From the NCBI GenBank assembly GCA_948567375.1, contig OX419762.1, positions 30,633,465-30,697,464 of the forward strand: a stretch of 64,000 bases of DNA. Reading direction: 5' to 3'. Made by a program: the position numbers and the translations under genes. Every line of letters begins with the position of its first letter. The first letter of the stretch is position 1. The notes below the pieces were generated by a model. The model searched no databases and was not told the origin of the DNA. It saw only the letters and a program-made list of their open reading frames with translations. Below, piece by piece: positions 12,701 to 23,334 of the stretch. This DNA is from Lunularia cruciata (lineage: Eukaryota; Streptophyta; Marchantiopsida; Lunulariales; Lunulariaceae).

Positions 12701-13490
12701 TTGATTAAACACCACACAAAGGAATTAATCTACATGAGATTGGGAGCAACTAGCAATGGTATATGATACCAAGGTATAGAGGCATTATCTCTTGGGAAAA
12801 AAGGTGATCATGCAAACCAATCACAAATCCTTGTTGTAAATATTACATTTGGGACATATGAAGAGTCCACATCATCGATGGGAGGAGAAATGCCAATTTT
12901 TTGACATCAAACTTGAGTACAAACCCGATTGGTCCCATGTCATCCATGATGCCCCATTAAGATGACCTAATTTGAAGTCTTTTCCTCTCATCATGGCGGC
13001 AATTATGATGGTTTCAGTTGACTCCAAGATCCAAATTGAGTTTTGGATAGCTCTACAACAAGATCCCTTCTTTTAGATATTACAAGGTCATCTTGCAACA
13101 TGCAACAAGGAGTACAACACCTTGATTTTCAAGGGAGGCACTCTATTCCATGAGGACTGAATATATATTCTACCCAAGGGTGATCTTTGATTTGTGCGCC
13201 TCCAAGAAGCCCATCACTTACCAATTGCCGGTCACATGAGTGTGGATGAGACCTTGAATACCCTCCAATGCCAATGGTAGTGGTCTAACATAGCACAAGA
13301 TGTTCAAGAGTTTACACAATCGTGTGAGAGCTACCAACATAACAAGGCCAACAACCAAAAACCAAGTGGACTTCTTCAACCACTCCCTATTCATCTACTC
13401 AATAAGAACACGTGAGCTTGGATCTCATTACATCCTTCTCCAAGATAAAGCAAGATCACACAATATAGTGTTGTTTGTGGATAAGCTTAG

Positions 13491-14224
13491 TGTAATGCTC
13501 CGAGGACAAGAGAAGAGAGAAAACACAGATTTGACACTCAAACATTTGATGCCCCAAAGGAGCACCTTCTTTTTTCTTACAAAGAGGATCTCCTCCAAGG
13601 AAGCTCCACCATAGGATTAGGAACACAGATAGCTGACATGTCAACAAGCTCCACCCTTGGATTACTTACTTGGATGGGTGACATGTCTGGTCTAGGTCCT
13701 ATCTGGTTGGTCAAATAAGCTTTGACCAGAGGGAATCTTTTAGGGAATCTTCTTATAGGAATCTCAGAATCACGTAAGGTACCATTAGAAAGCTCTCGAC
13801 AAGACAAAGTAGGGGGGAGGGAATGCCAACCTTTCCTCCAATTTGGGGGGGGGGAATCTTCACATTTTCAAGGCCTAATTTATCCGTTTAGCCCTCCGAA
13901 ATTGCCTTCAAAGATTTCAGGCATATTTTGGTTCCTGCTCTATTAGTAGAAGTCCCCTTTTGGTGATACCTCTTTCTGGTCTGTTTAGTCCATCATGTGT
14001 AACATCCTTCCAGATGTTACCAAACCAATTCTCACCTTTAAATCATATGTCTAGCTATTGGTTCTAAGGTTCTCAAGTCTATTTTGGTTTCTGCCCTATT
14101 AGTAGAAGTACTCTTTTGGTGATACTTCTATCTTATCTATTTTGACCATCATGTATAACATCATTCTAGATGTTACCAAACCTAATTTCACATCTAGATC
14201 ATATGGCTAGCTCTTGGTATTACA
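13491..14224 (+). repeat. solo LTR-B in the E3 integrase
   Basis: This 734-bp unit begins TGTAATGCTCC and ends GGTATTACA. It is flanked by an exact 5-bp duplication, cttag (13486-13490 and 14225-14229), and the interrupted integrase sequence resumes directly afterwards. TG...CA ends, 5-bp target duplication and no coding content fit a solo LTR of a family unrelated to LTR-A. Two more copies are in the window. Its true orientation is unknown; plus is a convention. Confidence 0.8.
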
Positions 14225-14319
14225 CTTAGTAAGCAAATCCATTTTGCACCAACTTTTGATATCATGGATGCTCCAACATTGACATAGATTTACTTTGATA
14301 TTGTCTTCAAGTATCATGC

Positions 14320-15079
14320 TTTTATACCAATAGTTAGATAAATAATCTAGAGATGAAATTTGGTTTGGTAATATATGGAAGAATGTTATACATGATGGAC
14401 TAAGTAGATAAGCTAGAGGTATCAACAAGAGTACTTCTATTAATAGGCCAAAAACCGAAACATGCTTGGAAACTTTAGAATTAATAGCTAGGCATATGAT
14501 CTAGAGGTGAAACTTGGGGTGGTGATATCTAGAAGGATGTTACACACAATAGAAAAAGTAGATCAGATAGAGTTATCACTGAAAGAGCACTTTTACTAAT
14601 AGGGTAGAAGCCAAAATAGACCTGAAAACTTTAGAGGCAATTTTGGAGGCCTAAACGGATGGTCTAGGCCTAAAAAATGTATAGGTAACCCCCCCCCCCC
14701 AAACAAAGGAGAGGCTATCCTTCCCTCCCCCTGGTTTGTCTCACCAAGAGCTTTCCAATGGTACCTCACCCACATGATTTTGAGATTTCTACAAGAAGAT
14801 TCCCTAAAACATTCCTTCCAATCAAAGCCTATTTGACCAACAAGATGGGACTAGGTTCAATATGTCACCCATTTAAGTAAGTAATCTAAGGGTGGAGCTT
14901 GCTGACATGTCACCTATCCATGTACCTAATCCTATGATGGAACTTCCTTGGAAGAGATCCTCCTTGGCTATTTAATAAAGAGAAGGTGCTCCTTTGGAGC
15001 ATCAAAGGATTGAGTATGAAATATGTATTTTCTCTCTTTTATCTCTCTTAAAGAGTTCTCTTGTCCTTAGAGTATTACA
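14320..15079 (-). repeat. second solo LTR-B, opposite orientation
   Basis: This is the reverse complement of the 13491-14224 unit, ending GAGTATTACA. It lies 95 bp away, and those 95 bp are integrase sequence. The flanks catgc and catgg fit a 5-bp target duplication. The two inverted copies could form a long hairpin, but separate duplications show two independent insertions. Confidence 0.75.
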
Positions 15080-16013
15080 CATGGGATGCCTCGTGTCCTC
15101 ATCTCTAACCATGATCCTCAATTCATTAGAAAATTTTGGCAAGCACCCTTCTAGATACTCAGCACCAAGCTTGCAAGTTTGCTTTATCCACAACCTATCA
15201 TCCTCAAACTAATGGACAAATTGAACATGCAAATTGTACCTTGGAGGATATAATTTGTGCCTTTGTCAATGTTCACCATACCAATTGAGATGAAAGAAGC
15301 TGTGGAGTTTGCATATAATAATTCCAAATATGCAAGCATTGAATTCTCTCCTTTCTTCTTCAGTTTTGGCCAAGATCCACTTGTTCCTAAATCTCTTCTT
15401 GCTTCTCCTCCATCTCATGTCCCTCATACTTCCACCTCTTGACCACCATATTTTAATTCCTCCAACAAGCAAAATCTCATCTCCTTGTTGCCCAAAATTG
15501 TCAGAAACAATGTGCCAATCACCATCGTCATGATCTCACCTTTCAAATTAGTGATAAGATCATGCTCTCATCTAGTAACCTACCCCTCCCACTTGATACC
15601 CAAGTCCATAAAATTGCTCATAATTGGATAAGACCCTTTGTTGTCACCCAAATCATTTTTCATTTTGCTTATCCACTTGCCTTGGCTTGTCATATGCATA
15701 CCTACCATGTCTTTCATATTTCCAAGTTGAAACCTTTTGTTCCTGATCCATCTTTTTTTTCCTCTTGTCCCCAACCTCCTCCTCCTTCCACTCCTATTAA
15801 TGATCATGAAGAGTATGAAGTTGATCAAATCCTTGCATATTTTGACATTCAATGAGGCAGTCAACAACATACAAAGTACAAAGTCCTTTGGTATCTCCTT
15901 CATGATGCCCCTTGAGAGCCTCTTTCTCTCATCTACAGAATGCACAAATGGCCATCCAAGAGTTTGAAGCTCTAATGGAAAGGAGGACATAACCAACTAG
16001 TGGTGGAGGAATA

Positions 16014-16488
16014 TGTAACAATATGGAGTTTAGCAATGAAATTAGTCAAGGCTAACAAATAAGTGAATGGGCCAGATTAGCCTAGAATATTGTAGAAGTA
16101 TTTAATAAGTTACTTGGTACTCTCCCTAGTATTGAGTAATGTGCATGCCAAGTGGTAACTTCTAGGAGAAAGTTTCATGGGAAGCTTCTATACTAGCTTA
16201 GCTTGCACCCCAAGTAGGTAGCTTCTAGAAGCTTCCAACTAGTTTAGCTTGGATGCCAAGTAAGTGGTTTCTAAAATGAAGCTTCTTGAGAAGCTTCTTG
16301 ATTAACTTGGCTTGCATTCCAAGAAAGCGGCTCAAGGAAGCTTCTTGAGAAGCTTTTCAAGAGTCTTGTATGCTCCCTATAAATACCAAAGCCAAAGCTC
16401 ATGCTATGCATTTGGAGTTTCCCACACTCAAGTGTCCCAATGTGATTTTCCATTATCCTATTTCTCTTTGCGGTCTTGATCTTTTACA
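16014..16488 (+). repeat. LTR-A, 3' LTR of E3
   Basis: It starts TGTAACAATATGGAG directly after the chromodomain region and ends CTTTTACA. At 475 bp it is longer than the E1 and E2 LTRs and similar in length to its own 5' partner, sharing the extra block near its start. Confidence 0.88.
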
Positions 16489-17860
16489 ATAGCCCTCACA
16501 TGAAATCCAACGGCCAACAAGTAGTCCATGAATAACTACTAACAATAACTATGATTGCCAATACTACCATCCTAACGTTTGAGCAAACTAGATCTGGCCT
16601 ACAAACATTGTGACGACTATCATTTGTGTATGCAGTATAATATTTAAGTAGATAAAATATCCATTCCTCCAAAATCTATCTAGAGAGGCTATTACGAGAT
16701 CCAATGACAAGGTGCATGATGTCCTAGGTGTATGAAGAGGAGTAAATATAGTAGGGTGTATAGCATAATATGGGTGGTTTTTACAATATGGGAAGTGTGA
16801 TACTATCAACTATCAAAATATTTTGGATAGATAGACCTCAAGATGTAAATATATTGTAAGGTCTGACCATGAAACCTCTATACTCATCAATATAGCCATT
16901 TATCTCACCAAAGCATCCCATGAGTCATGCACTTATGTATACTTCCTCTAGTAGAAAACCACAATCCCACATGGGTAAAAATAGATGCTCTACCTCACAT
17001 TTTATGCCATTATGCCATACGATGACCTCAAAATATATCACATAATACTCCATAAACTCTCTAACTTTGGACTAAGGGATATACCAAAAAGTTTTACTTG
17101 CTCCATAATTGCTCCATCCATGCTCCATCATTGTTCCACACCACTACAAGAAAAGAGGTAGTCTATTCCACCTAATATCCACTATACAAGCAACATCCAA
17201 AACTATAAACTTCCTCATCATATCTCCAATAAAAAGGATACAAGTAATGAAATCTATAAATAAAGTCATCATCTTTCTAAAATCTCTAAGCCTAGAAACC
17301 TCATCTCTCAAGTCATCCTCCTCTCATAAACTCCTCAATAGTACCTCTAAACATAGAGTGGCTCAAGATCATAAGAAACTTGTGATCTCCAAGAAGCAAC
17401 ATCCACATCATTGATCCTCACATAAGGGCACTTTCAAGGCCTTCCTATCAAAGTTATCCTTGTCCATGTTTCCTAGGTATGAGTATCTTGACCTCCATTG
17501 TATTGTGTATATACGACCTTGGTATGAGATATTTTTGTTGATTGGGTTTGAGTCTAAACTCCAATGTGTCTTGTCTACGTGGCCTAAGTAGTCTTATTAA
17601 GAGAATGCATCTCTATCACATTAGTCTAAGATCCTTGAGTGACTCTCTCTATAGAGTTTTTTTGATTCACCATATGCACAACCAACTTTGTACTATATAT
17701 CATAGTTTTTTCATGAAAGAAGGTCCTCACATCCTTATAAGCCTCCTTTAGCTCACTCTTCATCTTGTCTAGAGTCCCTTGGATCTCAGCTAACTCAACC
17801 CAAGTCCTCTCTAAAGTGTCCAAGGTAGCTCTAAACTCTCGAGTGCAAAGTATCTACTAA
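16489..17860 (-). repeat. family C repeat, fragment 1
   Basis: The minus strand of about 16590-16810 matches, residue by residue in patches, the segment at about 34770-35065 (shared AIHPT, ALDRF and RASYT/RTSCT-like pieces). About 17620-17830 encodes a heptad-like, charged stretch on the minus strand, as the corresponding part of the fuller copy does. It is decayed, with no continuous frame. The right edge abuts the truncated RT element at about 17860. I do not recognise the family. Confidence 0.45.
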
Positions 17861-18238
17861 TACTTGATCATCTGAGATCAAGTATAAGTCTGCCCTAGCA
17901 CATGTCATCTACAAAGCAAACAAGTGCTCCCTCCAAGTAGGGTATCCACTCTCTTGTGCCATAGCAGACATTGTATCCCTAATGGCATCATGAGTAATTA
18001 TCTTCTATCTTCCAAAAGAGACCATGTCATACATATTGTTGCTACATCTAATGTAGAACCACACTTAAAAGTGAGTAATGAAGATTGCATATGGGTGGAT
18101 CAAACCTAAGTAGAACCTTATCACTATAGAGAAAGTAGCTGGTATGATTTGGAATGCCCTAATGCATGGTCAAGATAAGATCCAAGAACTTGCATCCTTA
18201 CCAAAGTAAAAGCAAAGGCATGCTCTACTAGCCCAAGG

Positions 18239-18665
18239 TGTAAAAGACCAAGACCAAGGAGAGAAATAGGAGAACGAGAGATCACATTGGAGCACTTGAA
18301 TGTGGGTAAACTTTGAATGCCTAACATGAGCTTTGGTTCTTGTATTTATAAGGAGCATACAAGGCTCTTGAGAATCTAATCAAGAAGCTTCTTTGAACCA
18401 CTTTCTTGGAGTGCAAGCCAAGTTAACCAAGAAGCTTCTCCATAAGCTTCCTTCTAAAAGCCACCTACTTGGCTTGCAAGCTAAGCTAGTTGGAAGCTTC
18501 TAGAAGCTTCCTTGTAGAAGCTACTTACTCGGGGTGCAAGCTAAACTAGCCAAGAAGTTTCCAAAGAAGCTTCCTAAATACTTCTGGAATATTCTAGGCT
18601 AATTTGGCCTATTTGCTACTTCATTAGCCCTAACTAAATTTGTTGCTAAACTCCATATTGCTATA
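18239..18665 (-). repeat. solo LTR-A in the RT element
   Basis: This reverse-complement LTR-A copy is flanked by an exact 5-bp duplication, caagg (18234-18238 and 18666-18670). RT-element sequence continues on both sides. A complete four-pentamer GAA/TTC array is kept at 18492-18511. Confidence 0.85.
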
Positions 18666-18982
18666 CAAGGAATGGACAAGTCAACTAAGAGAGTGTACAC
18701 ATGTTGACTTTATTGCTCTATCAAGGAAGACTACAAGTCTCTAGTCTAACCAATAGGTAATGAAGCCAAGGATGGAAGGTCATCTAGTGCTTGTGGAGAT
18801 AGGTTATATCTTGTTTGCCACAATAGCATATGGAGAGAAAAGGATCCTCCTTCAAACTCAATCACATATGTCTCCAAGATTAGCCTATCAATAACCATAA
18901 AATAGGAGGAAAGTAAGGGTGTTGAAGCCCAAGTACTCAAAAAGGTTATAAGTGTTATCTCTTCCATAGATAGTAGGCCTAT

Positions 18983-19682
18983 TCTAATGTTTCAAGGTGA
19001 AGAGAACCCCCAAGAGAAATGCAAGACAAACACAAAGCTTCATTCCTTAGTACTCCAATGCCTCAAAAAAACATATTGTCTTTATTATATAGCAAAGAGG
19101 ATCTACTCAAGGAGAGCTCTATCATTGGATAAAATACATGGATTAGTGATATATTAACAAGCTATACCCTTAGATTAGTTGTATGGATTGATGACAAGTC
19201 TATCATTATCCTATCAGGTTGGTCAAATAAGTTTGATCAAAGAAAATCTTTGGAGAATCTTCCTATAAGAAGCTAAAAACTCTTCCTCAAAACTTTTCAA
19301 AGCTCTTCCTATAAGAAGCTCAAAACTTAAAATTATCCTATAAGATCTCACTTTCACTTATAGAGTGAGGTACCATTGGAAATCTCTCAACAAGATGAAC
19401 AAGGAGGGAAGCAAGCAACACCTTTTTCCTCGGAAGAAAGGAAAAAACAATTCTTTCCAAAGGAGGTAAAACTTTTATTTTTTGAGGCCTAATTCATCTA
19501 TTTAGACATCCAAAATTAGCTTTGAATTTTTCAAGGTGTTTTCAACCTCTACCACATAAGTGAAAGTACTCTTTTGGTGACACATCTATCTGATCTACTT
19601 AGACCATCATATGTAACATCCTTCAAGATATTACCAAGCCAGTTTCTACCTCTAAATAATATGTCTAGCTAATGGTATTACA
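18983..19682 (+). repeat. third solo LTR-B, in the RT element
   Basis: This is a diverged copy of the 13491-14224 unit, about 700 bp, ending GGTATTACA. The flanks cctat and cctag fit a 5-bp target duplication, and RT-element sequence resumes at 19683. It is the most diverged of the three LTR-B copies and so probably the oldest insertion. Confidence 0.72.
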
Positions 19683-19943
19683 CCTAGTTCTTCACATGAG
19701 ACTGGTAGAGATGTCTATCTATATGCCAAATCTCCTATCACCCACTCAAATGTCTTGGTCCAATGACATCACAAAAGACTTTCATAATCCTCCGATCAAA
19801 AGTAATCATATGTGATATGAAGGTCAAGGAAGGAAGAACCATGCAAAGAAGGTAACTTGGTTGATGTGCAATACTAGAGGAGTATACCAAATGCCATATG
19901 CAGATCTCCTAGTAGAGGAAGGTCATCCACATGGAGAATATCC

Positions 19944-20425
19944 TTAAGAGATCAAGGAGAGGAATAGAAGAATGGAAGACCGGAGTGGAAGATCATATTG
20001 GGACATTTGAATGAAAGAAACTTTGAATGCCTAACATGAGCTTGGGCATTGGTATTTAGAGAGAGCATACAAGGCTCATGAGAAGCTTCTTAAAGATGCC
20101 TTCTTGGAATACAAGCCAAGTTAATAGAGAAGCTTCTCAAGAAGTTTTCTTTTAGAAATTGTCTACTTGGCATACATGTTGAGCTAGTTAGAAGTTTCTC
20201 AAGAAGTTTCTTTCTAGAAGCTATCTACTTGGGGTGCAATCTAAACTAGCCAAGAAGCTTCCCAAGAAGTTTCTCTTAGAAGTTGCAACTTAGCATGCAT
20301 GTTACCAAATACTTGGAAGGTACCAAGTAGCTTCCTAGATACTTCTAGAATATTTTAGGCTAATTTGGCATATTTACTACTTTTTTAGTCTTGACTAATT
20401 CATCGGTATACTCCATATTGTTACA
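19944..20425 (-). repeat. solo LTR-A in the RT element
   Basis: This reverse-complement LTR-A ends CATATTGTTACA at 20425. RT-element sequence lies on both sides, equivalent to about 29660 and 29650 of the plus copy, with a few bases apparently lost at the junction. No clean target duplication is visible. It has the longer LTR form seen in E3. Confidence 0.75.
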
Positions 20426-20780
20426 AGTTACATCTAAGAAGCCTATGAAAAAGTACTCGGATCCTATTGGCATTCCAAGAATACATAAGCTTTTTCTAGA
20501 TGTGATATATCCCTTTGGAAGCTCAAGGTGGAGAAGGATGCATGAAGTGGACCATGCTATGTACTTTGACTTTCAAGCATACAAGATGATGCTCAATAGT
20601 CAAGTGATCAAAGTCTTGTATAATTTGATCTACAATGCAAATAGATAAGAGAACTCTAAAATGAACCATGGTAAATAAAGGTCCTCCTAAATGATTTCTT
20701 TGTCGTATATAAACTATTGATTACAAGATGGTGACTCACTCTTGTGAAAAATTGTGCCATTAGTAAAAGGAGGCATCGTA

Positions 20781-20835
20781 CATCCTAATCGAATGAAATC
20801 TATGTCATTGTCATCCTAATCGAATGAAATCTATG
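20781..20835. repeat. short direct repeat
   Basis: A 24-bp block beginning CATCCTAATCGAATG occurs twice, exactly, with a 31-bp period. It lies at the edge between transposon-rich and host DNA. Confidence 0.8.
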
Positions 20836-21969
20836 ATATCTCGTGATTGAAACTTTTTTCCGGGACATGTAGATTTGATAAATTTCTTTGGCAAAATCCC
20901 TTTGAAATTTATAAAATCTAACAATCATCTCCTTATGCCCCGATGTAAAATAATTGATGGAATAGACTTCGGACCATGAAAATCATATCGAATAACAAAA
21001 TACTCTCATATCGACACTAATCACCCTATGATCCAATCAATATTGCGAGAACAGGACCAACGATTTCTATGCAATTAAAGAATAGAAATTAAAATGAATA
21101 GTGCTAGTTCAAACTGCTCCAAAACGGTTCCGTAGGGAGTCGTGATTGCCGCCTTCAGCGGCTTTTCCTCCTCGCCACGAATCTGAGTTACAACACGAAG
21201 TTCCATAATAAGGGAAGGGGCAAGGAGTTGGGGCCCTCTCCCTCGTACGATTTTCACTCTTCACTCCGGAATGAAGATACCGGATTGAATCAGTTGGAGA
21301 CAAACGATAAATGTTGCTGGAGAAATGAGAGATGCGGCAGCCTACCTTCTCCGGCGGTGGTAAAGTCGTGGGCGTTCGTTACTTGTGGAGTCGGAGCTTA
21401 ATCCACATGGTATTCTGGTGCGGCGGATGATGTAGAGGAGCGATAAATCTGCATTCTCTGTGTGCCAAGCCTGTTGAGAGGAGGTGAGGGGCAGCTTCTG
21501 AAGGATGTAGTTATTGGACTGAATTCACTATCCAACGGTCAATCGAACCGGTGACCGATCTAACAAGACGTACCTGCTGTAAAGTGGGTCTGTTGAGTGA
21601 TTTCCGATGCTGGAGCTGCGGAATTCTATTCTCAAGGGTGACATTTGGATGAACGCAATCCAGATGTCACCTGCGGTACGAGCAATCGTTGATGATTGTT
21701 GTCCGCAGTCCAGGAGTTTGCATTGTCCGGAGCTAAATTCTGGCGCAGCTGATCAGTGACTGGGGCCTTGAAGAATTCAATCAGTTACGATGGCTTATCA
21801 GCAACAACTGGCATAAGTTTGTGACCATCCCCAATAGTAAGACTGACTACCTCCTACCTTGAATTCCGCTGTCGTAGGTTTTGGATATCTTAAATGCAAT
21901 GATTCACACGGATGATACATTTATTTGTCTGGCCGCAATTTGCATCGATCTTTCCTGTTGTGTGTGTCA

Positions 21970-22000
21970 GCCTCCGGACTGACGTGTCCAGTCCGGAGGC
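21970..22000. repeat. perfect 12-bp inverted repeat
   Basis: GCCTCCGGACTG pairs with CAGTCCGGAGGC across the 7-base loop acgtgtc. Pairing does not extend outward. It is about 1.3 kb upstream of the RDR start codon. Its role is unknown. Confidence 0.8.
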
Positions 22001-23334
22001 TCTCTAAACTTCCAGTGTCGTTCTGCTAACCTCAGTTGGGCCAGCAAAGGAAAAATTTCATTAGTAATTCCGAACACCTGGGTATCTCGATCTTTAGGAT
22101 GAGGAATCACTAGAATGAGGATCTGGGGCAGCAGAGTACGAGGTTCCGGGAGTTGGCTTCTGGGAGTTGGTGAGAACAAGTATCTGTTAGCGGCTTTTCC
22201 GATCTTTTCTTCCGTTGACGCCTATTTTTAAAATTTGGGTTGCCGTTACTACGAGAATACCAGGGTCCTGTCGGGAAGCGCTTGGTTGTGCTTGGGTTTA
22301 ACTTCGTGAGCCGAAGTTGTTGCAGCTGGGGTGATCAGCTTTCGAGGTCTCCTTGCAAGCATGAACACATGAAGAGAATCATCAGTTTGCCAGCGGTGGA
22401 CAATTGGGCGGGTGATGTGATCTTGTAGAAATGCCGGGCACCCCTCTTGTTGGACGATCGGAGTGGCTGACGGCGTCTGACAAGAAATCTTTACGGATTG
22501 TGCTGATTTGAGGTAATTTCGTTTATACAGCTTGAAGAACAGATTGAGTTAGTTTCATTGATCCTTGCCGTTTTTCTTCGAGTGGTGGTAGCCTCTACTC
22601 AACATCAAGTACTATCTGCCCTTGATCATTGTCTGTCAGCTGATCCGGAATATTATCTTTTTATCTTAGACATTGATTGCGTGATGAATGTTAGTTTATT
22701 CTAGATCTTCCTGTGAATTTCGGATATGGGCGTGTACCTGCCCTCTAGTCGGAATGTCGTTAATCGTTTCCTGCAAGCGGGGTTTAGTAAATCATGAATT
22801 GTAGAGAAGCACTTGCTGGCGTTGTTTATTGCACGCGCACGACTTATGGAGTCCCTTGATCTATAGTAGTATGTAGGTTACCCCGAACGTGAGCTTTGTG
22901 AACCATGGGGGTTTCAGTCTAGCACACCGCAGTAGCCAATCTGAGATCCAGATCCGAGGGTAAGCTGGCACTCACCCTCATCAGATTCATGGAAATTCAA
23001 TACAGACATGGCTCTTGGAAAGTTACTTTGTTACCCAGTTTATCAAACAAAAGGACGTGCGGAACAGAGCACACATTATTTTTGGGGTAGGAAAGAATGG
23101 GGAGTCCATGGTTTAGAGTAAGAGAGTCGTTGGACTGATACATTCAAACTTCGAGGCACCCTAGTACTCGTCAGATAACTTAGGTCTTTTATTCAACTTT
23201 CGTACATTTTCATTTATCCGACCTGTTCGTGCTGCAATGATATTGCAGCAGTTAACAGGACAATCGACCTTCTTCGTGAGTTATCCAAGTGCTTTACATT
23301 CTCTGGGTGGGAGATATCGAGCAGGTCCGTTCAA

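Larger units (their letters stand above)
3695..16488 (+). mobile_element. Ty3/gypsy chromovirus E3, interrupted by three insertions, fossil
   Basis: The parts in order are: 5' LTR-A (3695-3718 plus 9301-9763), a primer-binding-like site just after it, gag (about 10130-10900), protease (about 10980-11372), repeat linker (about 11400-11540), RT (about 11690-12400), RNase H (about 12540-12840), integrase (about 12990-15600, interrupted), chromodomain (about 15800-15990) and 3' LTR (16014-16488). Minus-strand element E2 lies inside the 5' LTR, and two solo LTR-B copies lie inside the integrase. The flanks (gcttt on the left, atagc on the right) do not form a target duplication, which hints at later rearrangement. 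It is broken with many breaks and is old. Confidence 0.85.
17861..20650 (-). mobile_element. RT element (LINE-like), C-terminal half, minus strand
   Basis: The minus strand matches, segment by segment, the plus-strand copy at 29520-31028. From right to left it has the RT end (20640-19690, equivalent to about 29520-29890), then the downstream region (18980-18670) and a zinc-binding C-terminal region (18230-17865). It stops at a point equivalent to about 31030 in the other copy. It is interrupted by LTR-A at 19944-20425, LTR-B at 18983-19682 and a solo LTR-A at 18239-18665. No continuous frame survives. The type is inferred from the better copy. Confidence 0.6.
20651..23334. other. host spacer and probable 5' region of the RDR gene
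   Basis: Base composition becomes more balanced here and no transposon similarity is visible. There is a 24-bp direct repeat (20781-20804 and 20812-20835) and a perfect hairpin (21970-22000). No convincing reading frame is present. A pyrimidine-rich stretch ending in TTGCAG at about 23246 could be the 3' splice site of a 5'-leader intron, which is only a possibility. The promoter cannot be pinned down. Confidence 0.5.

Noticed and set aside
13491-15079. One DNA transposon with long terminal inverted repeats
   Set aside because: Integrase sequence lies between the arms, and each arm has its own 5-bp target duplication, so these are two separate solo LTRs.
20391-20648. Independent 85-residue gene on the plus strand
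   Set aside because: The sequence is the reverse complement of the RT-element region at about 29520-29650 in the other copy, so it is antisense transposon sequence.
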